DNA of 19,582 nt from Candidatus Bathyarchaeota archaeon B26-1 (GTDB taxonomy: Archaea; Thermoproteota; Bathyarchaeia; Bathyarchaeales; B26-1). Location: positions 1-19,582 of the forward strand of contig LUCD01000004.1 in NCBI GenBank assembly GCA_001593925.1, in the 5' to 3' direction. Within the stretch, counting starts at the first letter, position 1; every line of letters begins with the position of its first letter. Of this stretch, positions 1 through 7,768 are shown piece after piece. The notes beneath the pieces were generated by a model, which was given only the letters and a program-made list of their open reading frames with translations, searched no databases and was not told the origin of the DNA. Made by a program: the position numbers and the translations under genes.

Positions 1-326
1 GGCTAAGGTGCTTCCACACTCCATCTCTAACCCTTCTTCAGGCTTTTCGGCTAGCTCACGCAGTGTTGTGAAATACTAACCTTGACCCTCAAGGCTCATC
101 AATTAAGCGGATGTATAACACAGTTTTAAAGTTAGGTTTCGCTTGAGAGCGTCGGATAGAGCCGTGACCATAAGCCCTAAGCGAGAAGAATGCGCACGAT
201 TGTGATTGCCGTATTTAATAAAAATCTAGTGTAAAATTAATAAAATTTATCTAAAATTAGAAATTTATTAGCATTCAATTAATAAAGGAGAGTTCCAAAT
301 TTTAACTGGAACGGATCGTCATCAAG
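1..326. other. Gene-free, AT-rich leader upstream of the metal ATPase
   Basis: No convincing gene is visible. On the plus strand a frame is open from base 2 to a TAA at 76-78 and could be the tail of an upstream gene, but 25 codons are too few to judge. Bases 210-290 are strongly AT-rich, with runs such as AAATTTATTA near 261-270 that could serve as an archaeal TATA box. A perfect inverted repeat sits at 292-312. I see no tRNA-like fold or terminator hairpin here. Confidence 0.5.
292..312. promoter_or_regulatory. Inverted repeat GTTCCA-N9-TGGAAC, candidate metal-regulator operator
   Basis: The two 6-base arms at 292-297 and 307-312 are perfect reverse complements separated by 9 bases. The site lies between the AT-rich promoter-like stretch and the start of the heavy-metal ATPase, where a metal-sensing repressor (ArsR/SmtB or similar) would be expected to bind. 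No regulator gene is present nearby. A short hairpin in the leader transcript is the alternative reading. Confidence 0.4.
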
Positions 327-401
327 GTGTTCAGGTTGCATAGAAATAACGTGGGGGTTGAGAGAAACTGCCCTGCATGCAACGTTGAATCCTCGGGAGA
401 G

Positions 402-406
402 GGAGG
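402..406 (+). promoter_or_regulatory. Strong Shine-Dalgarno GGAGG that favours the GTG start at 414
   Basis: GGAGG at 402-406 lies 7 bases before the GTG at 414, a textbook spacing. The in-frame GTG at 327 has no comparable site. Several other genes in the window also have good Shine-Dalgarno sites, so this organism appears to use them. Confidence 0.55.
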
Positions 407-413
407 TGACGGA

Positions 414-2276
414 GTGAAGAAGAGAGTAACCTTCATAATCTTCTCGGCCATTCTGCTCTCTGTAGGTTTAATCTTCAAGTTTATCTTGAAGTGGGAACTG
501 CCTGCAGAACTTCTTTTCCTCGCCACAGCCGTAATCTCGGGGTACAGCATAGTTAGGGAAGGGCTCTTCCTCCTGATATTCCGTAAAAGATTGAGCATCG
601 ACCTCCTGATAATGATGGCGGCTGTGGGCAGTTTCTTCATCGGCCACGAGGAAGAGGGAGCGGCCGTAATCTTCCTCTTTTACGTGGCTGAATCTCTGGA
701 AGGCTACGCGGCGGAGAGGGCTAGGAGGTCTATTGAGTCTTTGATGAAGCTTGCTCCAGAAGTCGCCACCGTAAAGAGGGGCGGGGAAGAAGTAGAGGTT
801 CCCTTAAGTGAGGTTAATGTGAACGATGTGATTGTCGTTAGACCGGGGGAGAAGATACCTTTAGACGGCCGGGTTATCAGAGGTGTTTCAACGGTTAATC
901 AAGCCCCCATAACTGGTGAATCTATGCCCGTGACGAAGCAGGTCGACGATTTGGTTTATGCTGGGACGATCAACAATGATGGCTTCCTTGAGGTTAGGGT
1001 AACCAAGCGGTCGGATGAGACTCTGCTCTCTAAGATCGTTAAGCTCGTTGAGGAAGCCCAGAGAATGAAGTCGCCGACCGAAAAGTTCATAGACAGGTTC
1101 TCCAAGTATTATACTCCTTCCGTTATGCTTTTAGCGTTCGGTGTAGCGATAATCCCTACATTTGTGTTCGGTCAACCCTTTAATGAGTGGCTTTACAAGG
1201 CGCTGGTTCTGTTAGTGGTGTCCTGTCCATGCGCTTTAGCCATATCGACGCCGGTGGCCATGGTCTCAGGAATCACAAGTGCGGCGAGAAACGGCGTACT
1301 TATAAAAGGAAGCGCTTACGTAGAGGAGGTCAACAAGGTGAATGTTTTCGCGTTTGACAAGACTGGGACATTAACTGAAGGAAGACTGGAGGCAACGGAC
1401 ATAGTGTCCTTTGGCCATTCCAGAGGAGAGATATTGAGTATAGCGGCCTCTCTTGAGGCTTTATCTGAACATCCTATAGCTAGGGCCGTAGTTGAGAAGG
1501 CTAAAGGAGAAGGTGTTGAATTAAGAATGGTCGACGATTTCAGGGCCATTGCCGGCAAGGGGGTAACAGGCAAAATTGATGGACAGAGATACTACGTAGG
1601 CAACAGAAGATTGTTTAAGGAGTTGCCCGCAGGTTTCCCAAGGGAGAAAGCTTGGAAACTCGGGAATGAAGGGAAGACTGTGGTTTTTGTTGGAGAAGAG
1701 GGGGAGGTAATTGGGCTGATCGCGGTCATGGACAAGATTAGGGACACAACCATCGAAACGATGAATGAACTGAGGAGAAGGAAGATAAAAACGGTGATGA
1801 TCACTGGGGATAATGAGAGAACGGCGAAGGCGATAGCGGACAGGATAGGCATCACTGAGTATCGAGCAGAACTATTACCCGAGGACAAAGTGAACATGAT
1901 AAAGGAGTTGTTGAAGAAGTATAAACATGTGGCGATGGTCGGCGATGGTGTTAATGACGCTCCAGCCTTGGCTAGAGCAAGCGTGGGCATAGCGATGGGC
2001 GCCATAGGCAGTGAAGTCAGCTTGGAGAGCGCCGACATCGTATTAATGCAGGATGACCTCTCTAAGCTGCCGTACTTGATCGAGTTGAGTAAGAAGACCC
2101 TAGAGATAGTTAAGGAGAACGTTTTGGCGTCTATATTGATAAAGGGAAGTTTTGCGGTTCTGGTTTTCCCCGGGCTTATAACGCTCTGGCTTGCGGTAGC
2201 AGCGGGAGACATGGGATTGTCATTAGCTGTAATACTCAATTCTATGCGTCTATCATTGATAAAGCCCCAAACTTGA
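414..2276 (+). CDS. P1B-type heavy-metal transporting ATPase (Zn2+/Cd2+/Pb2+ class)
   Basis: An inner-membrane pump that uses ATP to export soft divalent metals. Numbering from the longest form (GTG at 327, 649 aa): actuator TGES at 196-199; metal-site motif SCPCA with Cys300 and Cys302; phosphorylated Asp344 in DKTGTLT; nucleotide-domain SEHP with His382; TGDN at 493-496; GDGVNDAP at 539-546. Hydrophobic stretches near 34-52, 62-83, 92-121, 262-311 and 598-640 fit the eight-helix P1B layout. The last helix carries Asp628-Met-Gly and Asn638, as in ZntA/CadA rather than copper pumps (family knowledge). There is no N-terminal HMA domain. The frame is open from 306, and the extra 29 residues from GTG 327 contain a CPAC pair that might bind metal. 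I prefer GTG 414 because of its Shine-Dalgarno site. No metal regulator or chaperone gene is adjacent. Confidence 0.93.
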   Translation: MKKRVTFIIFSAILLSVGLIFKFILKWELPAELLFLATAVISGYSIVREGLFLLIFRKRLSIDLLIMMAAVGSFFIGHEEEGAAVIFLFYVAESLEGYAAERARRSIESLMKLAPEVATVKRGGEEVEVPLSEVNVNDVIVVRPGEKIPLDGRVIRGVSTVNQAPITGESMPVTKQVDDLVYAGTINNDGFLEVRVTKRSDETLLSKIVKLVEEAQRMKSPTEKFIDRFSKYYTPSVMLLAFGVAIIPTFVFGQPFNEWLYKALVLLVVSCPCALAISTPVAMVSGITSAARNGVLIKGSAYVEEVNKVNVFAFDKTGTLTEGRLEATDIVSFGHSRGEILSIAASLEALSEHPIARAVVEKAKGEGVELRMVDDFRAIAGKGVTGKIDGQRYYVGNRRLFKELPAGFPREKAWKLGNEGKTVVFVGEEGEVIGLIAVMDKIRDTTIETMNELRRRKIKTVMITGDNERTAKAIADRIGITEYRAELLPEDKVNMIKELLKKYKHVAMVGDGVNDAPALARASVGIAMGAIGSEVSLESADIVLMQDDLSKLPYLIELSKKTLEIVKENVLASILIKGSFAVLVFPGLITLWLAVAAGDMGLSLAVILNSMRLSLIKPQT

Positions 2277-2386
2277 AGCCTCAACAGGAGAGCTGAGAAA
2301 TGATGCTTCAGGAATTATTCACATCATATGCGCGCGGATCCCCGTTGTAATCCTGTAATGTAACAAAGCAGAAAATTAAGGAGGAA

Positions 2387-2419
2387 ATGATGGTATTAAG
2401 CCGCCGAAAGACTTATTAG
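2387..2419 (+). other. Possible 10-codon leader ORF with a strong Shine-Dalgarno
   Basis: AAGGAGG at 2378-2384 stands just before two ATG codons (2387, 2390) that open a frame MMVLSRRKTY ended by TAG at 2417. It lies about 75 bases before the Ig-like protein gene. This may be chance; nothing in the peptide is recognisable. The rest of the 2277-2493 gap shows only a TTTTAGAG stretch near 2432 that could be TATA-like. Confidence 0.15.
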
Positions 2420-2493
2420 AGCTTGAAACCTTTTAGAGTTATGTCTGCTGTCAGCGTTTCAGTTTAAATCTTCGTTTAGATGGAGGAAGAGAA

Positions 2494-3318
2494 GTGCGGG
2501 TCTCGGATCGGTCCGTCAAAGCGTTTTTCACAATTCTGTTGATGGCTTCCGCGGCCGCCGTCTCCTTCGGGGCGGTCTCCAATCCGGTAACCGCTGAGAA
2601 GCAGTCTACAACCCTCACCTGCAATGTCAGCCCTCAGGAGGTTAATCTGGGCCTCAACGTGACGATTTCTGGGGACATCACACCTTATATAGAGGTTCCT
2701 GTGACCTTGACCTTCATCAGGCCTGATGGCACATCTTTCCAACGTTTTACGTGGACTGAGGTGACTGGATGGGGCTCTTACTACAGTTATACCTTCACGC
2801 CTGACATGGAGGGTGTGTGGCGCGTATACGCTTCGTGGCCTGGAAACAATGAGTATTACGGCGACACCACAGACATGGTGAACTTCACGGTCCTCCCACC
2901 CATAATCCTGACCAGAATATACATAACCCTGTCGAGGACAGAACTCACCGTAGGAGAGACCTTGGAGATCAGCGGCAGACTCGTGGCGATCGTAAACGAC
3001 TCAGAGGTCCCGCTTGGAGGCATGCCGGTGATCCTCGAATTCGACACCCCAGCTGAACTGGGTTATTCCGAGATTAAATCCGCGATCACGAAGCCTGATG
3101 GAACATTCTCCATCGTGTATAAGCCGTCTACCTTCGGTGAGTGGGCGGTTAGGGCGTACTGGGACGGAACCGAGAATTATGCGCCATACTCTACGGGTTG
3201 GTACTCATTCACGGCGCATCAGAGGAAGTTCCCCATCTTCGAGGCTGCGGTAGGAGGCATCGTAGCGATAGTAATAGTAGTTTTGGTCCTAAAGTTCCGG
3301 CGCAGAGGACGATCTTAA
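2494..3318 (+). CDS. Secreted, membrane-anchored protein with two Ig-like domains
   Basis: Function unknown; probably displayed on the cell surface. GTG start at 2494, preceded by GGAGG at 2482-2486. Residues 1-34 form a Sec signal (basic start, hydrophobic 10-29, likely cleavage after the AVSNPVTA stretch). Two beta-sandwich units follow, about 38-134 and 138-242. Each ends in a similar pattern: PDGT, a YTF/IVY strand, a GxW(R/A)V strand, then (S/Y)W and an asparagine-rich turn, as in Ig-like repeat domains of archaeal surface proteins. Residues 249-267 form a single transmembrane helix followed by the basic tail KFRRRGRS, so the Ig domains face outward. Sequons at Asn55, Asn130 and Asn168 could carry N-glycans. 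It precedes the U32 genes by 41 bases, but a functional link is not evident. Confidence 0.75.
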   Translation: MRVSDRSVKAFFTILLMASAAAVSFGAVSNPVTAEKQSTTLTCNVSPQEVNLGLNVTISGDITPYIEVPVTLTFIRPDGTSFQRFTWTEVTGWGSYYSYTFTPDMEGVWRVYASWPGNNEYYGDTTDMVNFTVLPPIILTRIYITLSRTELTVGETLEISGRLVAIVNDSEVPLGGMPVILEFDTPAELGYSEIKSAITKPDGTFSIVYKPSTFGEWAVRAYWDGTENYAPYSTGWYSFTAHQRKFPIFEAAVGGIVAIVIVVLVLKFRRRGRS

Positions 3319-3359
3319 CCGCGTCTTTAAGGAAGCGATGAAGGGCGAGGGCGATCCCT

Positions 3360-4511
3360 TTGAATAGGTCGAAGCCTAAGATAATGGCTCCGGTCAACTC
3401 TCTTGAGGGAGCCTCTAGGGTGATATCTGCCGGAGCCGACGAGGTGTACTGCGGCGTAGCTCTACCCACAAAGTATCGTTCATTCATTCTGTATCGTGGT
3501 CCAGGTAAGAGTTCAGCTCAGCTCCCCTCATACAGCGAGCTCGAGAAGATCGTGAAGTATGCGCATGACGAAGGCGTAAAGGTGATCGTCGTCGTCAACG
3601 AGCCCTTCATGTCCGACAAGTTGGAGAAGGAGATGAAGAATCATGTCGCCTCGATCGTCGAGAAGGAAGTAGACGGGTTGATCATAGGCGACGTGGGGGT
3701 GTTGTCGGTCGTGAAGGAGATGGGCGCGGATGTCCAGCTCATCGCGAGCACATACTTCGTCTCGATGAACAGCGAAACCGTCGAGTTCCTGAGAGGTTTA
3801 GGGTTCAGCAGGGTTGTTCTGGAGAGGCACCTAACCCTCGACGAGATATCAGAGATCGTTAGGAACAGCAAGGTTGACATCGAGGTCTTCTGTTACTACG
3901 GCGGATGCTCGAATATTAACGGGAACTGCTACCTTTACCACTTTGGAACAACAAAGTTCTGGAAGGCTAGCAGTGAACTGAAGACGATGAGTTCCGGCGG
4001 ACGGTTTGTTCCAGCCTTAACTCCATGCAGGTTCCTCTACGACATCTACGACGTGAACACGAAGAGTTACTTGGGGAGGTGGCCGATCATGGACGCCTTC
4101 ACAATCTGCAGCCTCTGCCATCTTCCAGCCTTGATTCGAACTGGAGTCGCCGGTCTAAAGATTGTGGGGAGGTTCCTCGACGTGTTGAAGCAGGAGACGG
4201 CGACGAGAGTTATCAGAACACTCCTAGACAAGATATGGAGTGAAGGCGGCAGATTGAAGCGGAAGAGCTTCCATAAGCTGCTCAGCGAGTTGAGGAGAGA
4301 TTTAAACTACGCCTTTGGACCTTTATCTCTGATCCGTCAAGAGGCTTCCAAAGAACGGAGACGCATCCACCTCGAAACGTCTAGGCTCAAGAACCTGCAC
4401 AGGTTCTATCAGGATACATTCTGCAAACCTCAACGATGCTTCTTCGCTCCTCTCCTTAACGCTCCATACAAGTATGAGCCCTCCATAGTTAAGAGTAGGG
4501 TTCGAAGTTGA
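3360..4511 (+). CDS. U32-family protein, UbiU-like (first of a pair)
   Basis: Belongs to the U32 'peptidase' family, whose studied members (UbiU/UbiV, RlhA, TrhP) are mostly Fe-S proteins involved in hydroxylation rather than proteases (family knowledge). The N-terminus KPKIMAP...GADEVYCG at 6-32 matches the usual U32 opening, which is why I take TTG 3360 rather than ATG 3384. The U32 signature region lies at 175-190: Glu175-x-Phe177, then Cys178, Gly181-Gly182-Cys183 and Cys190. Further conserved features are the SMNSE segment (135-139), LERHLTLDEI (154-163), Cys223, Cys250/Cys253 and GLKIVGR (265-271). Residues 178-253 could supply 4Fe-4S ligands. The C-terminal ~100 residues are helical and basic, with Cys355 and Cys360. 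It overlaps the next U32 gene by 4 bases, so the two are translationally coupled. The substrate is unknown. Confidence 0.8.
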   Translation: MNRSKPKIMAPVNSLEGASRVISAGADEVYCGVALPTKYRSFILYRGPGKSSAQLPSYSELEKIVKYAHDEGVKVIVVVNEPFMSDKLEKEMKNHVASIVEKEVDGLIIGDVGVLSVVKEMGADVQLIASTYFVSMNSETVEFLRGLGFSRVVLERHLTLDEISEIVRNSKVDIEVFCYYGGCSNINGNCYLYHFGTTKFWKASSELKTMSSGGRFVPALTPCRFLYDIYDVNTKSYLGRWPIMDAFTICSLCHLPALIRTGVAGLKIVGRFLDVLKQETATRVIRTLLDKIWSEGGRLKRKSFHKLLSELRRDLNYAFGPLSLIRQEASKERRRIHLETSRLKNLHRFYQDTFCKPQRCFFAPLLNAPYKYEPSIVKSRVRS

Positions 4512-5407
4512 GGTTCTCAGTCCAGACCGACAGTGTAAGGCTACTGAAGGAAGCGGCTAAGAGCCGATGCGACAGGGTCAGGTTCGGCCCGGAGTTCTGC
4601 GAGGTCAAGATGCCGAGCCTCCCCGAGCTGCAGAAGGCGTACAAGATAGCTGAGAAATACGGGAAGGAATTCGTCTACGTGACTCCTAGAGTTACGGATA
4701 AAGGCATGAGGAGGTTGAAGGAGCACTTCGAGTTCCTCAACGCCGCGGGAGACGTCAGCGTGGTCGTCAACGACTTAGGCGCCCTTAGAGTGTTAACCGC
4801 CTATCCGAGGTTGAAGCCCATATTGGGAAGGCAGCTCGTTTACATGCCGGCGAGGTGCCCTTGGCTGGACTTCAGCCTCGGCGAACTTCTCCGTCATCCA
4901 GGCTTCGTCATCTACACGAAAGTCTGGAGAAGACGGTCGGAGGAGCTCTATTCCCAGACGAACCTCAACTATGATGAGACCGCAAAGTTCTTCCGCGGGC
5001 TTGGAGTACGAGGCGTAGACGTGGATTGGATACCTAGAAGCTTCAACTCTTTAGCTGAACTAGCCGAGAAAGGGTTCAACGTTAACGTATACCTCTACTT
5101 GGCCATCGTCACGTTGACAAGGAAATGCCACACCGCCCGTTTCTTAGGAGAGAAGAGGCTCGAGAAATGTTCTAAACCATGCGATAAGAGGGCCTTCCAC
5201 CTTAAACATAGGGTTGGATTAGAGTTCTTCCTGCATGGAAACGTTGTCTTCCGCCTTGAGAAACCCTCTGAAAAAGACCTTAGAAGACTGCTTAAATTTA
5301 AGATCGCGGACTTCGTCATCACCATGGAGCCTGTCATGAAAATCCTTAACAGAAAGAGGATCGACGAGACCATCTCTAAGTTCAAGTCCGGCCGCACGTT
5401 AAGTTGA
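4508..5407 (+). CDS. U32-family protein, UbiV-like (second of a pair)
   Basis: Starts at TTG 4508, overlapping the TGA of the preceding U32 gene. At 299 residues it is UbiV-sized. The pattern FGPEFCEVK with Cys31 near the N-terminus, then Cys207-x13-Cys221-x3-Cys225, closely mirrors the four 4Fe-4S ligands of E. coli UbiV (Cys39, Cys180, Cys193, Cys197; x12 and x3 spacing, family knowledge). The intervening TIM-barrel-like stretch has VVVNDLGALRVL (85-96) and GVRGVDVDWIPRS (166-178). An obligate complex with the upstream U32 protein, as for UbiU-UbiV, is the natural inference. Whether it acts on a quinone, a tRNA/rRNA base or another aromatic compound cannot be read from the sequence. No quinone pathway gene lies in this window. 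Confidence 0.75.
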   Translation: MRFSVQTDSVRLLKEAAKSRCDRVRFGPEFCEVKMPSLPELQKAYKIAEKYGKEFVYVTPRVTDKGMRRLKEHFEFLNAAGDVSVVVNDLGALRVLTAYPRLKPILGRQLVYMPARCPWLDFSLGELLRHPGFVIYTKVWRRRSEELYSQTNLNYDETAKFFRGLGVRGVDVDWIPRSFNSLAELAEKGFNVNVYLYLAIVTLTRKCHTARFLGEKRLEKCSKPCDKRAFHLKHRVGLEFFLHGNVVFRLEKPSEKDLRRLLKFKIADFVITMEPVMKILNRKRIDETISKFKSGRTLS

Positions 5408-5778
5408 TCTACACCGCCATTCTATAATGGCTTAAGGAGGAGAGATAACAAAGTTGCCACATCTCAGTTGATACTGTTAAGGTGAGGGTTTATGATCGGC
5501 CGGTTAGGAGCGTTGGGGGATTCTTCTCAACTATGTCCTCTCTCCTCTCCTTCTATCTCTTTCGAGTTAAGTTATGTTTAATTTTCGTTTCCCCGTCGGG
5601 AATAGTTTCCAGCCCTTTAGGTGCGTTTTTTGGTCAAATAGGACCGTAGCGCGTTGAAAGAATGATTCCATAACCTAAAAACGTTTTAGCTTATGTAGCT
5701 TATGTTGTCACGTCTCTAACAGTAACAGAAAGACTTTTAAGAAAAACTTGCTATAAATTCGCTTCTAATCGTCAAGGT
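5408..5778. other. 371-base intergenic region with pyrimidine tract and promoter-like end
   Basis: No gene found on either strand. An AAGGAGG at 5434-5440 is followed only by a few codons to a stop. A pyrimidine-rich run at about 5520-5590, ending in TTTAATTTTCGTTT, could terminate the U32 transcript by the archaeal T-tract mechanism. The right end carries TATA-like sequences for the next gene. No tRNA or box C/D pattern was convincing. Confidence 0.45.
5733..5758 (+). promoter_or_regulatory. TATA-like promoter for the GlmU-like/acp operon
   Basis: CTATAAAT at 5751-5758 lies about 30 bases before the ATG at 5788, the distance expected for an archaeal TATA box driving a leaderless or short-leader transcript. 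A second TTTTAA at 5733-5738 is an alternative box. This is inferred from spacing and composition only. Confidence 0.4.
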
Positions 5779-7098
5779 GTGAAGAGGATGAATCTAGCCT
5801 TCTTTGAGGACGATCTATACGAAAACTTCTTACCACTAACTTACACGAGACCCGTCTACGATCTGAGGTGCGGGATTGACGAGCTCCACAAGAAGATATG
5901 CCGTGTCTACCCAGAAGCCAAGAAGGTCTACTTTACAAGAGACTACTTGGCCCCGGTCTTTGCAAGGAAGCTTGGAGCCCCAGTCAACGATGTTGACGCC
6001 TTGGATGACGACACTGTCTTCGTGAACGGTAGATTGCTCCCCTCAGAGCGGCTCAAAGAAGTCGTCCAGCAATTCGTCGGCAAGAACGTTGTTGCTCTTC
6101 AGGACGGACAGCCCGTCCTCATCTCCCTTAAGAGCGGGCTCTGCAGAGAACTTGGTGACCTCTTCCTAACTCCCCTGACCAAGGATTCTCTCCTAACCCT
6201 CAAAGGCAAAGCCGAGTTCAAGGAGGTCGAAGGCCTTACACTGCTGGAGTACCCCTGGGACCTCATAGAGCACAACGGCGAACTCATAAAGGAGGAGTTC
6301 AGCATAGTGGCTAAGGGTGAACCCGAAGGGGAGATCGACGAGAGAGCCGTGATCTACGGAGACCCGAAGAACCTTTACGTGGCCAAAGGCGCCTTCATAG
6401 AGGCCGGCGTCGTGATAGACGTTAGAGGAGGCCCGATCTACATAGGGGAGGACAGCTACGTCCAGACGATCTCGAGGCTTGAGGGGCCGAGCTACCTCGG
6501 CAGGGACAACAGAATCTTGGGAGCCCAGATTCGTGAGGGATGCAGCTTCGGAGACGTCTGCAGGATAGGAGGCGAAGTGGAAGAGACGATCATTCAAGGC
6601 TACACCAACAAGAGGCATTTAGGCTTCATAGGGCACGCTTACATAGGCCAGTGGGTGAACCTAGGCGCTCTGACAACGAATAGCGATCTAAAAAACGATT
6701 ACAGCCCGGTGCAAGTTTACATAAAGGGGAAGTTTATTGATTCCGGCAAAACGAAGCTTGGCTGCTTTATCGGCGACCACGCTAAAACTAGCGTCGGCTG
6801 CCTGCTAAATACAGGAGCAGTTATAGGCGTCATGAGCAACGTCCTCGCAAGCGGTGAGGCTACACCTAAGTTTATTCCGTCTTTCTGTTGGTATTTCAGA
6901 AACAGGTTTAGTAAGGGATGGGGCCTCAGAAGGATGATTGACACCGCAAGGGTGGTCATGAGCCGAAGGGGGGTGACCTTAACGGAGGAAGAAATCAAAC
7001 TTTATGAGGAGTTGTATGAGATAACTAGAGAAGAAAGGGAAAAATTGATAAGAAGATCGAGGGCCAAGTTGAGAAGAAAACAAGAGGCAGAATATTAA
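5779..7098 (+). CDS. GlmU-like sugar-1-phosphate nucleotidyltransferase / acyltransferase
   Basis: Likely makes a UDP-(N-acetyl)amino sugar or a related nucleotide sugar in the cytoplasm. The N-terminus NLAFFEDDLYENFLPLTYTR (5-24) with PVYDLRCGIDEL matches the variant nucleotidyltransferase domain (NTP_transf_4 type) of GlmU-related proteins in Bacteroidetes and archaea, instead of the GlmU LxAGxGTRM loop. Residues about 185-370 form a left-handed beta-helix of hexapeptide repeats (IYGDP, GAFIEAG, YIGEDS, YLGRDN). The conserved active-site run has Lys278-Arg-His280, GHAYIG (285-290), NLGALTTNSDLKND (294-307), GDHAKTSVG (332-340) and NTGAVIG (344-350). The C-terminal 390-439 is a charged helical tail. 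GTG 5779 or ATG 5788 may be the start. The acp gene follows after 16 bases, so the two are probably cotranscribed. Bifunctionality is inferred from family. Confidence 0.82.
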   Translation: MKRMNLAFFEDDLYENFLPLTYTRPVYDLRCGIDELHKKICRVYPEAKKVYFTRDYLAPVFARKLGAPVNDVDALDDDTVFVNGRLLPSERLKEVVQQFVGKNVVALQDGQPVLISLKSGLCRELGDLFLTPLTKDSLLTLKGKAEFKEVEGLTLLEYPWDLIEHNGELIKEEFSIVAKGEPEGEIDERAVIYGDPKNLYVAKGAFIEAGVVIDVRGGPIYIGEDSYVQTISRLEGPSYLGRDNRILGAQIREGCSFGDVCRIGGEVEETIIQGYTNKRHLGFIGHAYIGQWVNLGALTTNSDLKNDYSPVQVYIKGKFIDSGKTKLGCFIGDHAKTSVGCLLNTGAVIGVMSNVLASGEATPKFIPSFCWYFRNRFSKGWGLRRMIDTARVVMSRRGVTLTEEEIKLYEELYEITREEREKLIRRSRAKLRRKQEAEY

Positions 7099-7114
7099 AT
7101 GTGAGGGGTGAGGC

Positions 7115-7366
7115 ATGTTGATTGAAAAACGGGTGAAAGAAATAATCGCTGATATACTCGGGGTCGATGAAGAAGAGATAACCCGAGACTCCGTTTTCAC
7201 CGACGATCTAGGGCTCGAATCATTAGATCAGGTTGAACTAATCGCGGCCATGGAGGAAGAATTTGACATAGAAATTCCTGACGAAGAAGCGGAAAGAATT
7301 ATAACCGTTGGTCAAGCCATCGACTACATCAAGCGAAAAATAGCGATGAAGAAAGGTTCGGCATAA
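7115..7366 (+). CDS. acpP: Acyl carrier protein
   Basis: Small acidic carrier of 83 residues that holds acyl groups as thioesters on a 4'-phosphopantetheine arm. The arm attaches to Ser36 in [13 protein letters not shown] (30-42), where the usual DSL reads ESL. The helix-III region [16 protein letters not shown] (47-62) is a near-perfect ACP pattern. The ATG start at 7115 follows a GAGGGGTGAGG Shine-Dalgarno run (7103-7113). It sits 16 bases after the GlmU-like gene and converges on acpS across a 16-base gap, so its modifying enzyme is encoded next door. No fatty-acid or polyketide synthase genes are present, so the acyl group is unknown. Typical ACPs of this kind are uncommon in archaea. Confidence 0.93.
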   Translation: MLIEKRVKEIIADILGVDEEEITRDSVFTDDLGLESLDQVELIAAMEEEFDIEIPDEEAERIITVGQAIDYIKRKIAMKKGSA

Positions 7367-7382
7367 CGTACGGAGTAATGGT

Positions 7383-7766
7383 TCACACTCCACCCGTAAG
7401 CAACACAAAAGCAATAGCATACTGATCCTCATGGGAAAGACTTAACATTACCTGGTTTACCCCTTTTTCCCTTGCCTTTTCCTTTAGTAGACCGAAGAAA
7501 TTCACCCTTGGTGCCCCCCATTCATCCTTTGTTATTTCTATGTCTGTCCACTTTATTCCTCGACCCCAACCCAAGCCAAAAGCCTTTAATACCGCTTCTT
7601 TTGCTGCAAACCTCGCGGATAGATGGGGAAACGGATCCTTTTCACGATAACAGTCTTCGATTTCTTGCTGGGTGAATATTCTTTTTAGAAATCGTTCGGT
7701 TCTCCTGCTGACAGCAGCTCGCATTCTCTCAATTCTAACCAAGTCTACTCCAATTCCAACAATCAA
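7383..7766 (-). CDS. acpS: Holo-[acyl-carrier-protein] synthase
   Basis: Transfers 4'-phosphopantetheine from CoA to the serine of ACP. The 127-residue length is typical of bacterial AcpS. Mg2+/CoA-binding motifs are intact: GIGVDLVRIER (4-14) with Asp8, and SARFAAKEAVLKAFG (50-64) with Glu57, followed by SLSHE...AIA near the C-terminus (109-119). The start is TTG at 7766, with GAGGGG upstream and only 2 bases after the stop of the ackA remnant, so it is the last gene of the pta-ackA'-acpS operon. Its obvious partner is the convergent acp gene. Confidence 0.93.
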   Translation of the reverse strand: MIVGIGVDLVRIERMRAAVSRRTERFLKRIFTQQEIEDCYREKDPFPHLSARFAAKEAVLKAFGLGWGRGIKWTDIEITKDEWGAPRVNFFGLLKEKAREKGVNQVMLSLSHEDQYAIAFVLLTGGV

Positions 7767-7768
7767 AC

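Noticed and set aside
302..640. Minus-strand open frame opposite the metal ATPase start
   Set aside because: No recognisable protein features; it overlaps the well-supported plus-strand ATPase.
1592..2284. Long minus-strand frame (230 codons) opposite the ATPase C-terminal half
   Set aside because: Antisense shadow of a conserved P-type ATPase; Ser/Thr-rich composition without any domain.
5408..5778. Box C/D RNA or tRNA in the 371-base gap
   Set aside because: No paired C and D boxes at suitable spacing and no cloverleaf could be drawn.
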